The notes under the pieces: generated by a model
Told to the model about the DNA's origin: nothing
Databases searched by the model: none
Seen by the model: the letters and a program-made list of their open reading frames with translations, nothing else
NCBI GenBank assembly: GCA_029844215.1
Contig: CM056734.1
Coordinates: 14,208,501-14,272,500 of the forward strand
Length of the DNA: 64,000 nucleotides
Direction: 5' to 3'
Source of the DNA: Przewalskia tangutica
Lineage: Eukaryota; Streptophyta; Magnoliopsida; Solanales; Solanaceae
Shown: piece after piece, positions 33,585 to 46,014 of the stretch
Position numbering within the stretch: the first letter of the stretch is position 1
How the letters are laid out: every line of letters begins with the position of its first letter
Translations under genes and position numbers: made by a program

Positions 33585-33882
33585 TGTAAAGAATAGATTT
33601 TGAGTCTAACTCAACCGAAAAACTAGTTTATAGGGTGAGGATTGTCCAAATACATATAAAGAGTCCATGTTTTCATTCCATAACTGATGTGAGATTTTTA
33701 ACACTGTGGATCATATGATTTGGAGGTCCAACATCGGTGAACAAAGAATTGAAATGTGTCTGGCTCTGATACAATGTAAAAAATGAATGTTGGGCCTAAC
33801 TCAACCCCCAAAAGCTAGCTCGTAGGGTGAGAATTGTCCAAGTCCATGTTCGTATTCCATTTCCGATGTAAGACTCTTAATA
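33585..33882 (-). mobile_element. TRIM (terminal-repeat retrotransposon in miniature)
   Basis: Two direct repeats of about 110-120 bp (33585-33703 and 33775-33882) share ctaactcaac, tagggtgag and attgtcca. On the minus strand the upstream repeat ends TTTTTTACA and is followed by a tRNA-iMet-type PBS (TTGTATCAGAGCCAG, plus 33760-33774). Only about 70 bp separate the two LTRs, so no protein is encoded. Confidence 0.75.
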
Positions 33883-34149
33883 ATATTATTTAATTTTTTT
33901 ATTTTTAATAAAATAAACAGTTCATATTTGGACGATAACAGGCTTGAGATGGATATACGAAAGAAGCTTCTGAAACGAGGGAGGAAAGTGGGAGCTAATT
34001 AATACTAATCATTTTATAAACAGTAATTAATTGACAGATTAAAAAAAACTTGGAATAAAATAAGAACTAATCAATCTGAGATCGAACTTAGTCAACATCG
34101 ATGGAAGGAACACAAAGAAATAAAAAAAATGAAGTAGAAGGATCCGATG
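33883..34149. other. Short non-coding spacer
   Basis: AT-rich; no feature recognised. Confidence 0.4.
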
Positions 34150-36451
34150 TCGCAATTAGATTAAACACCACAAAAAGCCAAACTAATACTCAAAGACGTC
34201 CTTAATTTTAGATTAAACAAGTGCTTAAGATTTTAATATTACCACATTTTAATCACAATTTTTGTATATTTTTTACCTAATATTTTATATTATTTTATTC
34301 TTTACAAAATGGCACCTCGTTTTATTTTTTTAATTAGACATTAAACATTTTTAAATATTATGTTATTATTATTGCGCCGCTATTTTATTTTAATAATTTT
34401 TGCATCTCTTTAAAGAATTAAATGACATCGCATTTTATACTTTTAATTAGGCATTAAATATTTCTTAAATATTATGTTTTATTTTTATTACATCGGTATT
34501 TTTATTTTGATAATTTTACGTCTCTTTAAATAATTTTTTTTTAAATAATTAACCCGTCTTATATTTTAGTCAAACCAATCCAATCCAAAACACAAATTTA
34601 AATTCAATCAAATACCTCTTTTATCATTACCACACCACATTCGTACCTCTTTTATCATTATCACACTCCACCCCATACTCTTTTTCCCATTCTTACACTC
34701 CAACGTCAGTTCAACCCGTATTTTTCCATCACTTCAATCTCACCTCACTATTATTACTCATCCATCAAACATCTTCAGCTGCATATAACACCCTTCCCTT
34801 TACAAATCTTTTAAAACTCTCAAAAACCCAACATCAGCTGCAACAATCAACATCCTCCTCTTTTATTTTTTCCAAGTCTCATTTATTTTGAGAATCAGCA
34901 ACACCTCTCCTTTTCCGTCACCCCCATCGCCGGAGCTCGGAGCTCCGGCGACTCCCACCATTAACACCGTCGACCACTCCCCCACACTGTTCCGGTGACC
35001 CACACAGTCGAACACCCTTACCCCAAGTCCGTCGCCGAACCACAACGTCGGCAACCCTCACCCGTCAACCTCACTGTTTCGAACCAAACATCCCGCAGCT
35101 CCGGTGAGACCCTCAGTCGACACCACCCATCAGCCGCCGCCCATCCCCCGAGCAACGACAACGACGACGAAAGTCCTAACATGATGTCTTCTAATCCTTT
35201 ATATGTTTATGTTCATAGTTAGTGTTAAAGGCACAATTTTCTTGTGTTAATGTTTCTCTAGTGCTCTTGCTGCTCTTATTCGGTTGGTAACAACTATTAT
35301 TGTTGATCTTGGTGTTTCTGTTACTTTGTTCTATATGTTCTTAGCTTACTTTGTTCTTATGTGTGAGCTACTATTCTGGGCGTTGCTGCATGTGACCACA
35401 ATTGGGCCTTACACCCAGATTGAGTTCTTGGTTTGGTGTCTGCTGATTTTAATGGTTAATGTTGTTGGGTTGATTCTTTTGTTGGACTGATTTTTGGCCT
35501 TGGTTCGGCTTTATGTTCGATCTATTGCGTACTGATTATTGGGGACTGATTTGCTGATTTTTGCTTTATCTCGCCGGAGTTTTGAAACTCCGGCGACCTC
35601 TGTTGGTCTTTCCTCTTCAGGATCTGTTGTGTTGTTGGACTTGTTTTTTTCTGATTTTTTGGTCGCTCCGGCGACTTTCTAAATCTCTGGCATTAATGGT
35701 GTTATTCTGTCGAACTGTTACTGTTTCGTTGTCTGTACTGATTTCAGACTATTTTGATCTTTGATTTCTGTATCTACTGATTTAGAACAGATGCTACACT
35801 TTTGACATTTTACTGATTTGAATAAATACTACACTGACCGATGAAGGAATCTTCGTCTGATTTTCAAGACATTCCCTGTACAAAAGACGGATTTATTTTT
35901 TGGCTTTACTTATTAATTCTTGTCATTACTTTAAAATTATTCATTCTATTACTAACACTTTTACTAAATGTTTATACAGGTATCCGGAGATGCATCTTGT
36001 GCAAAATGCCTAAAAAGGGGCTAAAAAGATGTCTCGGAGTTTTATTTTATGCCCGTCGCATTTAATTTTAGTTTTATTATTCTGTATTACATTTTATTTT
36101 AATTATAAAATATAAAAAATGCTTATAATAGGTATATTAAAAGGCAATATATAATTAACCCTGGTGATCGGATAGTCGCAAGTTAGCGGATCTTAAAGGA
36201 TGTATAACCCCTTCCCTTTAGGATAATAAAAAACTCTGATTCAGAATCTCATTAATTTCGCAGACCTTTAAATGGAGATCAGTTGCAACATTTTTATTAC
36301 AATAGTTTAAGTGTTCTAATTCACTTTAATAATTAGGCGGTGACTCCTCAAAACAAGCATTTTTGTTTCATCCAGGGAATCGCGCCAAAAGAGCAACGTT
36401 GCGGATATCGTTGACCCCGAGGTCAAAAACGAGCGCGACAGTAGTAACAAT
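34150..36451. mobile_element. Gypsy LTR-like block abutting Copia B
   Basis: It begins TGTCGCAATT and ends GAGCGCGACA, giving a 6-bp TGTCGC/GCGACA inverted pair. The right end resembles the termini of the Tat/Ogre-type element at 39209-56744. It holds a C/T-rich leader with ccggagctcggagctccgg (about 34930) and gccggagttttgaaactccgg (about 35572). Open frames within it (34995-35222, 35284-35490, 35561-35764, 35841-36065) have no recognisable domain. No target duplication joins the two ends, so the left boundary is tentative. Confidence 0.45.
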
Positions 36452-36629
36452 ATTTCCTACCTATAATTAGAATATTTTCATATATTGTGTAAATATAATT
36501 ATGGTAAGACTATGATTCTTCTTTTGTATAGGCTTAAGATTCCTATTGTGTAAGGGATGAATATTGTATTCTATATATACTTTGATATTAATGAGAAGAC
36601 TCCCCAAGGGAGATTAGTATCATCTTACA
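36452..36629 (+). repeat. 5' LTR of Copia B
   Basis: 178 bp, with a TATA-like ctatatatac near 36572 and end CATCTTACA. The first bases directly abut the Gypsy-like block. Confidence 0.85.
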
Positions 36630-36759
36630 TGGTATCAAGTGCCAAACACACAAAATCCTAGAAATTTTCTTCCTCCCACAGTCGCCGACCCTACTCATGT
36701 TCCGCCGCGGCACCGAAAGCAAATTTCTTGGTTTTCTCCTTCCTTCCTCTCTTCTCTAA

Positions 36760-39203
36760 ATGGATACTCAGGATTCTACCGCTGTTGTTGACGCTTCTAC
36801 CTCCACAAATCTCACCACCAAGACATCACCCTCTTTTCATCCGCCTTAACTGTTTCCAACATCAAGAATCATATCTCCATCCTTCTTGATCAAGAAAGCA
36901 GTCAGTATTCTCATTGAGTTGAAATGTTTAGCAATCATGCATGTCTCTATAACGTGTTTGATCATATTGATGACACCATTCCGCGCCCTTCGGAGGTTGA
37001 TGGTTCTACTTGGCGGCGTCTAGACGTCGGCGTCAAACAATGAATATATGGTGGTATTTCTTATAATCTACTTCTTACTATCATGAAATCTAACTCTACA
37101 ACCTGTGACTTGTGGAATCGTTTGGAGGAAATTTTTCAGAACAACAAGCACACCCGTGCTGTATTTAGAGGAGCAATTTAACAATACACGTGTTGAAAAC
37201 TTTTCCAATGCGATTGAATACTGCAAACAGTTAAAACTCCTGACGGATCAACTTGCTGTTGTCGACTCGCCGGTTAATCACACCAAATTGGTGTTACAGT
37301 TGATTACTGGTCTTCCTAAAGGCGAATATGATACGTTGACTACCATGATTCAACAGGCAGATCCGTTACTCAGCTTTAACAAAGCTCGCTCGCAGTTGCT
37401 CCTCGAAGAAACCCGTCGTTCTAAGCAGGATGCGCACAGTCAGCAGACATTAGCTGTCAACACGCAACCCCTAGACCAGACGCCACCAGAGAACTCCCAA
37501 CCGACGGCAGCGGGTGCGTGGCGCGCGCAGAGAGGTCGTGGCGTGGTCGCGGTCGCCAGAATCCAAAGCGAAGAACAATAGGCCCGCAGACCGCTTCAAG
37601 ATCACGGCGCCCAATAGTACCCGTACAGCGCCACGACACCACCGCAGTTCCAGTACCAGCAGCCCTCGTCCAACAAGACACCCATTGAGTTGGTTCAGGC
37701 CTTCAGTTGTCTCAACATGCAACAGCCTGACAACAACTGATACATGGACTCCGGAGCCACTTCTCATCTCACTTGGTCTGCAGGTAATATTCTCAAACTG
37801 TTTGGTTTAAAGCATCCTCAATTTGTGACAGTTGGTAGTGGCCACAACATTTCAGTAAAGGGTTATGGTACATCATACACACCACCTCCTCATCCATTTC
37901 CCCTTCAAAATACCCTATATGCCCACATATGATTAAGAATCTAATCTCTATCCGCAAATTTACTCGTAATAACTCTGTCTTTGTTGATTTTGACCCTTTT
38001 GATTTCACTGTGAAAGATCTTCATACGGGGACACCTCTTACGAGATGCAATAGCACGGAGGATCTCTATCCATTCACTCTCACCTCCGCTGCCAGATCTA
38101 GCTCTCCCGTCTCTATAACGACCATTTCTTTTTCCACATGGCATAATAGGCTTGGTCATTCAGGAGCCCCAGTTTTTAACTTTCTTAGAGGCAATAATTT
38201 CATTACTTGTAATGTGAAGCTTGCCCAAAACTGTGTTTCTTGTTCTTTAGGCAAACATATTCGTCTTCCATTTAAATCATCAACTAGTGTTACTTTTGCA
38301 CCCTTTGATATTATACATGCCGATTTGTGGACATCACCTGTTGCTAATTCTCTCGGTCATAAATACTATCTTATCCTACTACATGATTTTTCTCACTTTA
38401 CTTGGTTGTATCCTCTCAAATTTAAATCGGAAGTGTTTGTCAAATTTCTCGAGTTTCGAACATTCATCCAAACACAATTTGAAAAAGGTATAAAATCTTT
38501 TCAGTGCGATAATGGACGTGAATTCAATAACTCTATGTTTCACCATTTCTGTACCAATAATGGCATGGTTTTTCGCTTCTCCTGACCTCACACCTCACCA
38601 CAAAACAGTAATGCTGAAAGAATCATCTGCACCATTAACAATATGATTCGCACCCTATTGATCCATGTCTCCCTCCCTCCATCCTTCTAGGTATATGCTG
38701 CTAAAATGTCAGAATAAATTCTCAATATTCTCCCTACTAGCACTCTTCACAACATGACCCCTACCGAAATCCTCTACAATAGAGTCCCCTCCTATGACCA
38801 TCTATGAATTTTTGGTTGTCTGTGCTATCCTAACCTTAGCTCTACCTCCCCTGACAAGCTCGCTCCTAGGTCCACTCCATGTGTCTTCCTAGGCTTACCA
38901 CCGAACCATAAGGGCTATCTATGCTACAACCTGTCCACTCGTCAAATGCACATATCTCGTCACGTCACATACGACGAGATCACATTCCCGTTTTCGAATC
39001 TTCAGAAATTCCAAAAATCGGATTACTCATTCCTTGACGAGCCTGCTATCTCTCCCATCATTCTTGATCAGCTTCTCTCTTCTGACTCGTCGACATCGTC
39101 GTAGCCTAGTGTTGAGGCGCCGCGGCGCCATATTTCCAGAGAGGTCTGATCTCCCAACCGTCAGGATTTACCCATCCAGCAGTTTCTCACTATGTGTGCC
39201 GTC
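36760..39203 (+). pseudogene. Copia B gag, protease, pre-integrase and integrase remnant
   Basis: In order: gag N-terminus from the ATG at 36760 with early stops; UBN2-type gag at about 36950-37580 (DLWNRLEEIFQNN in one frame, then YLEEQFNNTRVENF and LPKGEYDTLTTM); protease 37740-37860 (MDSGATSHLTW); GAG-pre-integrase 37929-38290 (TWHNRLGHSGAPVF, CVSCSLGKHIRLPF); integrase core 38300-38720 (IHADLWTSPV, FQCDNGREFNNSMF, NSNAERII). A stop splits the core at 38582. The integrase tail (GCLCYPNLSS, FLGLPPNHKGYLCYN) runs to about 39010. A short remnant reading VCRLR then touches the insertion point at 39208. Confidence 0.85.
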
Positions 39204-39208
39204 TCCGT

Positions 39209-42200
39209 TGTCGCGCCCTTTTTCGACCGCGACATTTTTAAAATAAAAATGGCTCCTTCTCAAAATAAAAGTGTTAGACAATAATAAAATGCTAAATAGT
39301 TAAAAAATGCTAAAAGGGTGCTAAATGTTAAAGTGCTGAAAGTAGTGCTAATATGCTAAAGTACAAAAGAATGCTAAGAGGTGCCAAAATGTTAAGGACA
39401 AAATGTGCTAAAGGTGCTAAATGTCAAAGGGTGATTAAAAGTGCTAAAAGGGGCTAGGAGGGTGCTTTAAAGACTAATTATGTGTTCATGCAAAGGTTAT
39501 TTACGGATTAGTTACGTATACTGCTAGCTAAATTAATCTTGCTTAACCTGCGTACAATATTATATAAGAGGTGCTTAAAGACGATTCTTGAGAGTTTAGG
39601 AAGAAATCTGTTATGGATTTTAATAAGGAACAAAATGTTGATTTTATGATGCAAGTTAAATCATTTAAATTATTTTTTACAGAATTTAGACATGCCTAAT
39701 AGTCCTAAAAGACAAATAAGGTAGAAGTGCGTTTCTAAGTTTAAATTACCTTCCCATCTCATATGTTCAAAGGCTAATTGCTAGAAGTTCTCCTATTAAT
39801 TACAAAATTAAATAATAAATTACAATAAACAAATAAAGGCATAAGAATGAGACAAGAAAGTTAAGAGAGTGAAGGGATTGGAGCGGATGACTCCGTCCTA
39901 TTTGTTTTCTAGGAGTTTCTGAAGCGGGAATGCGAACGCGGATGCGGTTGCCATTTGAAATGGCTTCGATGAGTCTCGTGAGACTTTTTATTTTGCTCGA
40001 TGCATGCCATGTAAAAATAAAGAAAGATAAGGATTAGTACACGTTCAAAATTGTATTGAATAGTAAGCAAGTATTTCACATATTTGAATCATTTTGTGTT
40101 CCGGCAATTTGGAATAAATTGGGCCCATACGATTTTGAATTAATGGATCGCAAGATATAAGAAACTATGTGGACAAGCAATGGGCCTCAACGAACCCGAT
40201 AATTAAGGCCAATCAAGACACACATTGTAATAAAAAAATGACTCCAAAATACACACCGAATGCCTAAAAAAATCTGTAGTATTGAGCTCTCGTGTATATC
40301 AGATGTGTGTTAGAAATATGTACATATGCTCTTGATGGATTAGATATAGGATAGTTATAAAATGAAAGACAAAATTCCAGCATTCTCATGTTCAGTTATT
40401 TAAGAAGGAAAATGAGAGCATCTTAACATATTTAAATTTTAAGCAGGGGAACCAGCAGGTAGCTTCAAATGACTTAGCCAAAGGAAATGACACATATTCT
40501 CCAAGAATTTTAGCATGTTATGACAAATCCTATCCAAACAACACCCCATTACATACGAGGTGAATGACGACATAGCTAATTTAGACAAAGGAATACGATT
40601 ATCCAGTGTATTTATCATTTAGCAATTTTCTAAGCAAGTATAATGCTTAGAACAAGGTTGATGCAGTTGGTTTTATTTAAATAGCACATGAGGAAGACTT
40701 CACACACTTGGCTAGTTCATACAGTCTGCCCCAAATAGCAGATTTTAAAAAATAAAGCACATACTCACGAGATAGTCTAAACATGATTAGAATACTGCCA
40801 AGCGTACACTGTTTAGCAATAACAGAGGACCTGAATATGGGTTTGGTTATTCACATTATCAAAGAAAGCTGGATAATCCTTGTTAGGATGAGCACCGGTG
40901 GTACACCAGGCTTAAACCATATTCGGGTACAACAAAAGTAGGGCATGCGGGAACAAATGCATTGATGCCAACAACACACATATAGCATGAGACTCGATAA
41001 GATGTATTCCTAACAACACGAAGATTGGACTTATATTTTAGATTTACGAATACGCAACTGCATTTACACAGTATGTTGTGAGCTCACAAGTCATATAATG
41101 GATTTGACTATTATATCTTGTAAATACTAACGCCTTACTAGGGTGAACCAATTAAGAAGGTAGCAAAGTAAGACATGATTCTCGACTCTAACATAATCGC
41201 AAAGATCCAAAATCTCATTTAGTTAAGACTAAGATCGACAACGTGTCGACTTAATACTCCGCAGTCATACCGCCTAAATCTAAGCCATATATTCAAGACG
41301 ATTCCACATTAACACCTCGGTTGAAAGTGACAATAATAGTATTAACTAAGCGAGTTCGGTGATTTGCAAAGCATGCAATTGTAAATATTGATTCAACCAT
41401 ACTCAAATAGTTGCACAGAGAGTCATATTTTACATACTGATATTGAACAACATTAAGACTGAAAGGGTAATGGTTTTACCTTCTCCGCAATAACCGGCAG
41501 GCGTATCAAGTCGTCGGTCCGGAAGGCTTGCTAATGCGATGGAAAAGGAAGGGTTTGCGAGAATGGTTGGCTACTAAAATTGTGCTTTTATTCAAACGTA
41601 TCACCGTTCTTCTATTGTTTTTCTGGATGTTCGCCTCATCGTGCTCAATCGACGATCGCCGCTAGGATGCAAATCGATGCATATCGGTTTTGGGTGCCCC
41701 CGATTTCTGAATCTCTCCCTGAGCTCTCTCGATTATGCCCTAAATTGCTATGTGGCTGCTCCTGAGCTCTCTCCTATCTGTGATATCGTTTGTGCACCAC
41801 GATATCACGCTTCCCTAATCACCGTGTTTGGCCGCTAGGGGTGTCCCGTCGATTGCTACCCCAACTGAGCTCTCCCCTCGAATGTCTATTGCATGTGCGT
41901 TATATAGCCTAACTCTAGGTTCTAATGTTGGTAAGTAAATAAAGGCTGATTCTTGTGCTTGATTCGACGAGATTTGTACTAATCTTGTGTGATTCGAACG
42001 GGTCCTGATTTGAAGGGATTTGGGTGCTGGTTATGGTAAGCAATCGTTGGAGAAAGGAGGAAGATTTGGGTTCGATTCGCCGGATTCTCAGGCGAGAATC
42101 ACGGCAGTGGCGGCGATGGGGCGAGGTGCGGCGGATGTCTTAGGCTGCTAGGGTTTCGTTAGGTTTTGTTTGAGGAGATGAAGTGAGGGTAAAGGGCTGC

Positions 42201-42855
42201 TGATAAGGAAGTGATAGGGCTTGCGGGGGAAGGGAAATAAGGGCTGTAGGGAACTGGGCTTCGCGGGTTGGGTTTGGGCCAGGGTATTTGTGCTGAAATG
42301 GGTAGCCCTTAATTAGTTAGGGAGTTAGTTTAATTAGGCTTTTAATTAGTGATAAGTTAAATTAATAAATTTAGTTAAATTATTTAGGTGCTTTATTAAT
42401 CTAATTATAATAAATAAATGCGGGCGTGTTATTTAATTAGTGCTTAATATTTTAGAATACGGCGCTATTATTTAAACTCTTATTTATTGTGCATTGTTTA
42501 CCATTCTTTAAGCTAAAATTAAATTATCCTAATATGACTTCAAAGCAATGATTATGAAATTGTTTTGCATATTAATAAATGCGCTATGCTATCCGACACG
42601 ATGTCATCGCTAAATTATTTATTTTATGTATTTATTATTAATTTAAGAATTCGATGGCTTGAAATTAATTAACGCGCGCGGACTCTAAGTGTTTGATACT
42701 TTACGTAAGATGCGGTGCCATTATTAAATTGCTTATTTATGTCCGTATTTAATGTTTTATTCGCTGTATTTTATTATAAAAATCATAAAATTATTTTACA
42801 AAATTAGTCTAATTTTATAGCTAATGATCGACTGAGCGGGTCAAAATCGTGTCAC
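39209..42855 (-). repeat. LTR copy 1 of the tandem element (outer, low-coordinate)
   Basis: About 3.65 kb. It starts on the plus strand tgtcgcgccctttttcgacc. The first 260 bp hold about ten copies of a tgctaa motif. The other end reads gtcaaaatcgtgtcac. Open frames inside (for example 41580-41838) are not conserved between LTR copies. Confidence 0.85.
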
Positions 42856-42969
42856 ACCGTCCTCTTTGTATGGAGACGATGGAAGAGTCTTCTGACAAAG
42901 ACGCTGACTCATAGCCAATTTTGTCTCGATCTTCGTAATTGCAAAAATGTCAAGCGTGTAGACAAGGCC

Positions 42970-43800
42970 GACGCAAAAATCAAAATCGGCCCCAAAGGTC
43001 GAGTTACGACGACATCGGGTTACCATGGTCGAAACACCGCGCGCGCTAACGCGACTAGCCGCCCCAAAGGTCGAGTTACGACGACACCGATTACCATGGT
43101 CAAAACACCGCGCGTAACGCGACTTAGTTCGCCCCAAATGTCGAGTTATGATGACACTGGCTATGGTGTAAAAAGTAAAAGAATATAATCGCTTGAACTC
43201 GAGTGTCGCCACGCTTGCGCGCCGGGTTCTACGGCGCGAGCGAGTGTACCGACGCTGAGGCCGCCGCCAATCGCCAGGTTGGCCCCAACAGACATTGCCC
43301 GGTCAGAAGAGAAAATCCACGCCAGGCTCCCGCCTCGCACGCTAAGACTTGAACAAACGGTTAGTGCATAATCATTAAGGCAAAATGATGATGCATAATT
43401 TTAAAGTAATGCAACCGTGAGTAAAAGGTTATCTCGCAAAATACGACGCTGTGTGTTGATGCGACGCAGAATGTTGTGATTTCGCCTTGCACGACGTTGC
43501 GATTGTGAATGCGATACGTTGTCCTTGCCGCAATTGCCCCTGAGACTAAAGCTCAAGAAAGAGTTAGTGCATAATCGCTAAGGCAAAATGACGACGCATC
43601 ATTTTAAAAACAATGCGATCGTGAGTAGAAAAGGTTATCCCGCAAAATGTGACGCTCACGGTTGATGCGACGCAAATGCTGTGATTTTTCGACCTTGCAC
43701 AGACGTGTTGCGATTGTGAACGCGGACATGTCGTCCTTGCTGCAAATGTACCGTAGACTAAAGCTCAAGAAAGAGTTAGTGCATAAATCGCTAAGACATA
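42970..43800. repeat. 70-bp and 200-bp tandem repeats in internal domain 1
   Basis: About 42970-43160: three copies of a ~70-bp unit containing ccccaaaggtcgagttacga and accatggtc, then aacaccgcgcg. About 43325-43800: two full copies and a third partial copy of a ~200-bp unit containing gttagtgcataatc, gcaaaatgatgatgcat, ggttatc, gatgcgacgca and ttgcgattgtgaa. The same blocks occur in internal domain 2 at about 49740-49925 and 50105-50580. Confidence 0.8.
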
Positions 43801-43879
43801 ATAAAGCACGAATGGAGGAAATGCAATTTTGAGAACAGAAAATCGCCCCGCGCAGATGTGATATCGCGATGATGGCGCT

Positions 43880-44530
43880 GCTTTCGGACTTGTCGCGGCC
43901 GATAACGCCGCCGTCGGACGCCGCCGGGCGCCGCGCAGACGCACGTCGATGGTGTCGCCGCTGGACACAATGCCGATAACGCCGCTGTTCGGACGTGTTG
44001 CCGCCGGGCGCTGCCGCTGCAGACGCACGCCGATGATGTCGCCGCTCGACATACGCCGGCGACGCCGCTCGACGTGCCGCCGCCGGGCGCCGCCGCGTAG
44101 ACGCACGCCGGCGACGCCGCCGCCGACGGCCGCCGGGCGCCGCTGCAGACGCAATGTTGATGGCGTCGCCGCCGACATAACGCCGATAACGCCGCCGCCG
44201 GACGTGTTCGCCGGGCGCCGCTGCAGACGCACGCCGGCGATGTCGCCGCCGACATACGCCGATAACGCCGCCGCTCGACGTGTTGTTGCTGGGCGCCGCG
44301 CAGACGCACGCCGGCGATGTCGCCGCTCGACATAACGCCGATGACGCCGCCGTTCGGACGTGTTGCCGCCGGGCGCGCCGCTGCAGACGCACGCCGATGG
44401 TGTCGCTGCTGACACACGCCGACGACGCCGCCGTTCGGACGTGTTGCCGCCGGGCGCCGCTGCGTAGACGCACGCCGGCGATGTCGCCGCTCGACATAAC
44501 GCCATGACGCCGTTGCTCGACGTATTGCCG
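43880..44530. repeat. CpG-rich 80-bp tandem array, copy in internal domain 1 (about 8 units)
   Basis: Units share gacgcacgccg, gatgtcgccgctcgac, gccgataacgccgccg, ttcggacgtgttgccg and ccgggcgccgc. The gacgca anchor occurs near 43932, 44014, 44098, 44144, 44223, 44300, 44383 and 44464, giving periods of mostly 77-84 bp and one short 46-bp unit. CpG density is extreme for plant repeat DNA. Confidence 0.85.
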
Positions 44531-46014
44531 CCGCCTCAGAATAAATGCTCGCGAGCTAAGCTTGAGAAAACGTTAGTGTATACCGCTTAAACGAAATGAT
44601 AAATGATATAAGAAGTGCAATTTTACGGGTCGAGACGTCGCCCCCGACATGCCTGATTTAATATCGAGATGTTGCTTGCACCGCAAATCGATTTAATTGT
44701 TATGATGTCTTTGTTGTGCGCGCGCTGGTTGCAAGTTTGACTTTATGCCCGAAGTTGACGCGCTTAGGTTTTGTTGCGAACTCAACTTTGATTGCCGATT
44801 GCTGATGCCTTTCTGCTGCCGCTTCGACGCGGATTTTGAATTTTGGGATTTTTTTGTCATATCTTCGTCATTGCTTTTTCTTGCGAAGAAACTTCTTGCC
44901 GTATTTTCGCCTGGCTATTGCATTTGCCGCTTTGTTAATATGAAAAGACTGCGCCAAAGAAAATTTTGTGAGTTTTGGGGTCGATTCAGATTTGACTTCG
45001 CCATTGTTCTCGACATCTGCGCGTCGTCCGCTTGGATTTGCACTGCCTGGTTTCCTACATTGTCCCGCTTTGAGAAGGTGTCATGCCGCTTCTTCTTTCG
45101 AGACCGCTTGCCTATAGGAACTAAGACAGTTCCACTGCTCCGCCAGATGCCCTTGAATCGGCCATGCTGGACCGTGCCTTTGATCTTGTGAAATATCGAT
45201 GCTCGCCATTGCTAAGTCAAATACAAATCGACCTTTGGGAGATGATAAATCTTTCTAAAAATGCAACAAACGGTGTTAGCATAAAGCACATAATTTGCGT
45301 GTATCTAGCGTATATATTGCACATAGCATATTCAAATGTTTCCTAACATGCAGGGGACCTCTTTATGCCGCAGTAAGCCTAAACGCCACTCATGCGAGAT
45401 TATGACGGATTTGTCCAAGTCGCCCAACTATAATGCCTTTGTTGGAAATGGCGACCAAACGATGGTGCACTTTTCCCAATTTCGCACGCCATGATTGGGT
45501 TTGATTTGTCGTTATTGCCACGCTACACATAATACGCCGGTTGGTCGCTTAGGTTGAGAAACCCGCCGACAAGTTTGGTGTCTTCCTAATCGCGCGTCGA
45601 TGCCAGACCAACCCACCTAAGGCGAATGCATGACGCCCTAAGATAAAGCGGTGGTATAGCTCTATCTTAAGTTTCTAAGATTTGGCTTTTCGACGCAGCG
45701 TTCTGAGCGACAACTCGAGCGGAAGGCTACGCACGATCAGACGAACCGATCTAACTCGCAGCGCCAACTCTCCTAAAATTTGGATATTTTTTGAAAGAAA
45801 TTTGCGGTGCGCGAGCACACCAAATACGTGAGTGTGTGATTTGTGTGAATTTTCCGAATGGAAGAAATATGAGCGGAATGCCGCTTAGGGAAAGCAGAAA
45901 GCAAGTAGCAAAAATAAACAAAATACAATACACAAAAATTAAATGCAAAATAATTGCCAAATAATAGCCCTAGGTCATTGTGGTTAAGAACCTAAAATCC
46001 CGATGAGTCGCCAT

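Larger units (their letters stand above)
42856..46014 (-). mobile_element. Internal domain 1 of the tandem element, non-coding, repeat-rich
   Basis: About 3.16 kb. It contains, in plus order: a 70-bp repeat block (about 42970-43160), a 200-bp repeat block (about 43325-43800), an 80-bp CpG-rich array (43880-44530), and a single-copy remainder to 46014. The PBS copy here is degenerate (cgatgagtcgcca near 46001). The longest frames are Arg/Ala-rich readings of the CpG array or unsupported frames such as 44745-45191, which is not preserved as one frame in internal domain 2. Confidence 0.8.

Noticed and set aside
34863..36065. Several short open frames, some hydrophobic
   Set aside because: They sit in the Gypsy LTR-like block, lack domains, and have no splice partners I can support.
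43604..44507. Long Arg/Ala-rich open frames (up to 297 codons) on both strands
   Set aside because: They lie in the 80-bp CpG array, occur in several frames at once, and are not preserved as the same protein in the second array. Low stop-codon frequency explains them.
43880..44530. CRISPR-like regular repeat spacing
   Set aside because: Eukaryotic context. The 'spacers' are themselves repeated, and the period is that of an ordinary tandem array.
44745..45191. 148-codon plus-strand frame in internal domain 1
   Set aside because: The matching segment of internal domain 2 (about 51790-52200) is broken in that frame, and no Gag or Pol motif is seen on either strand.
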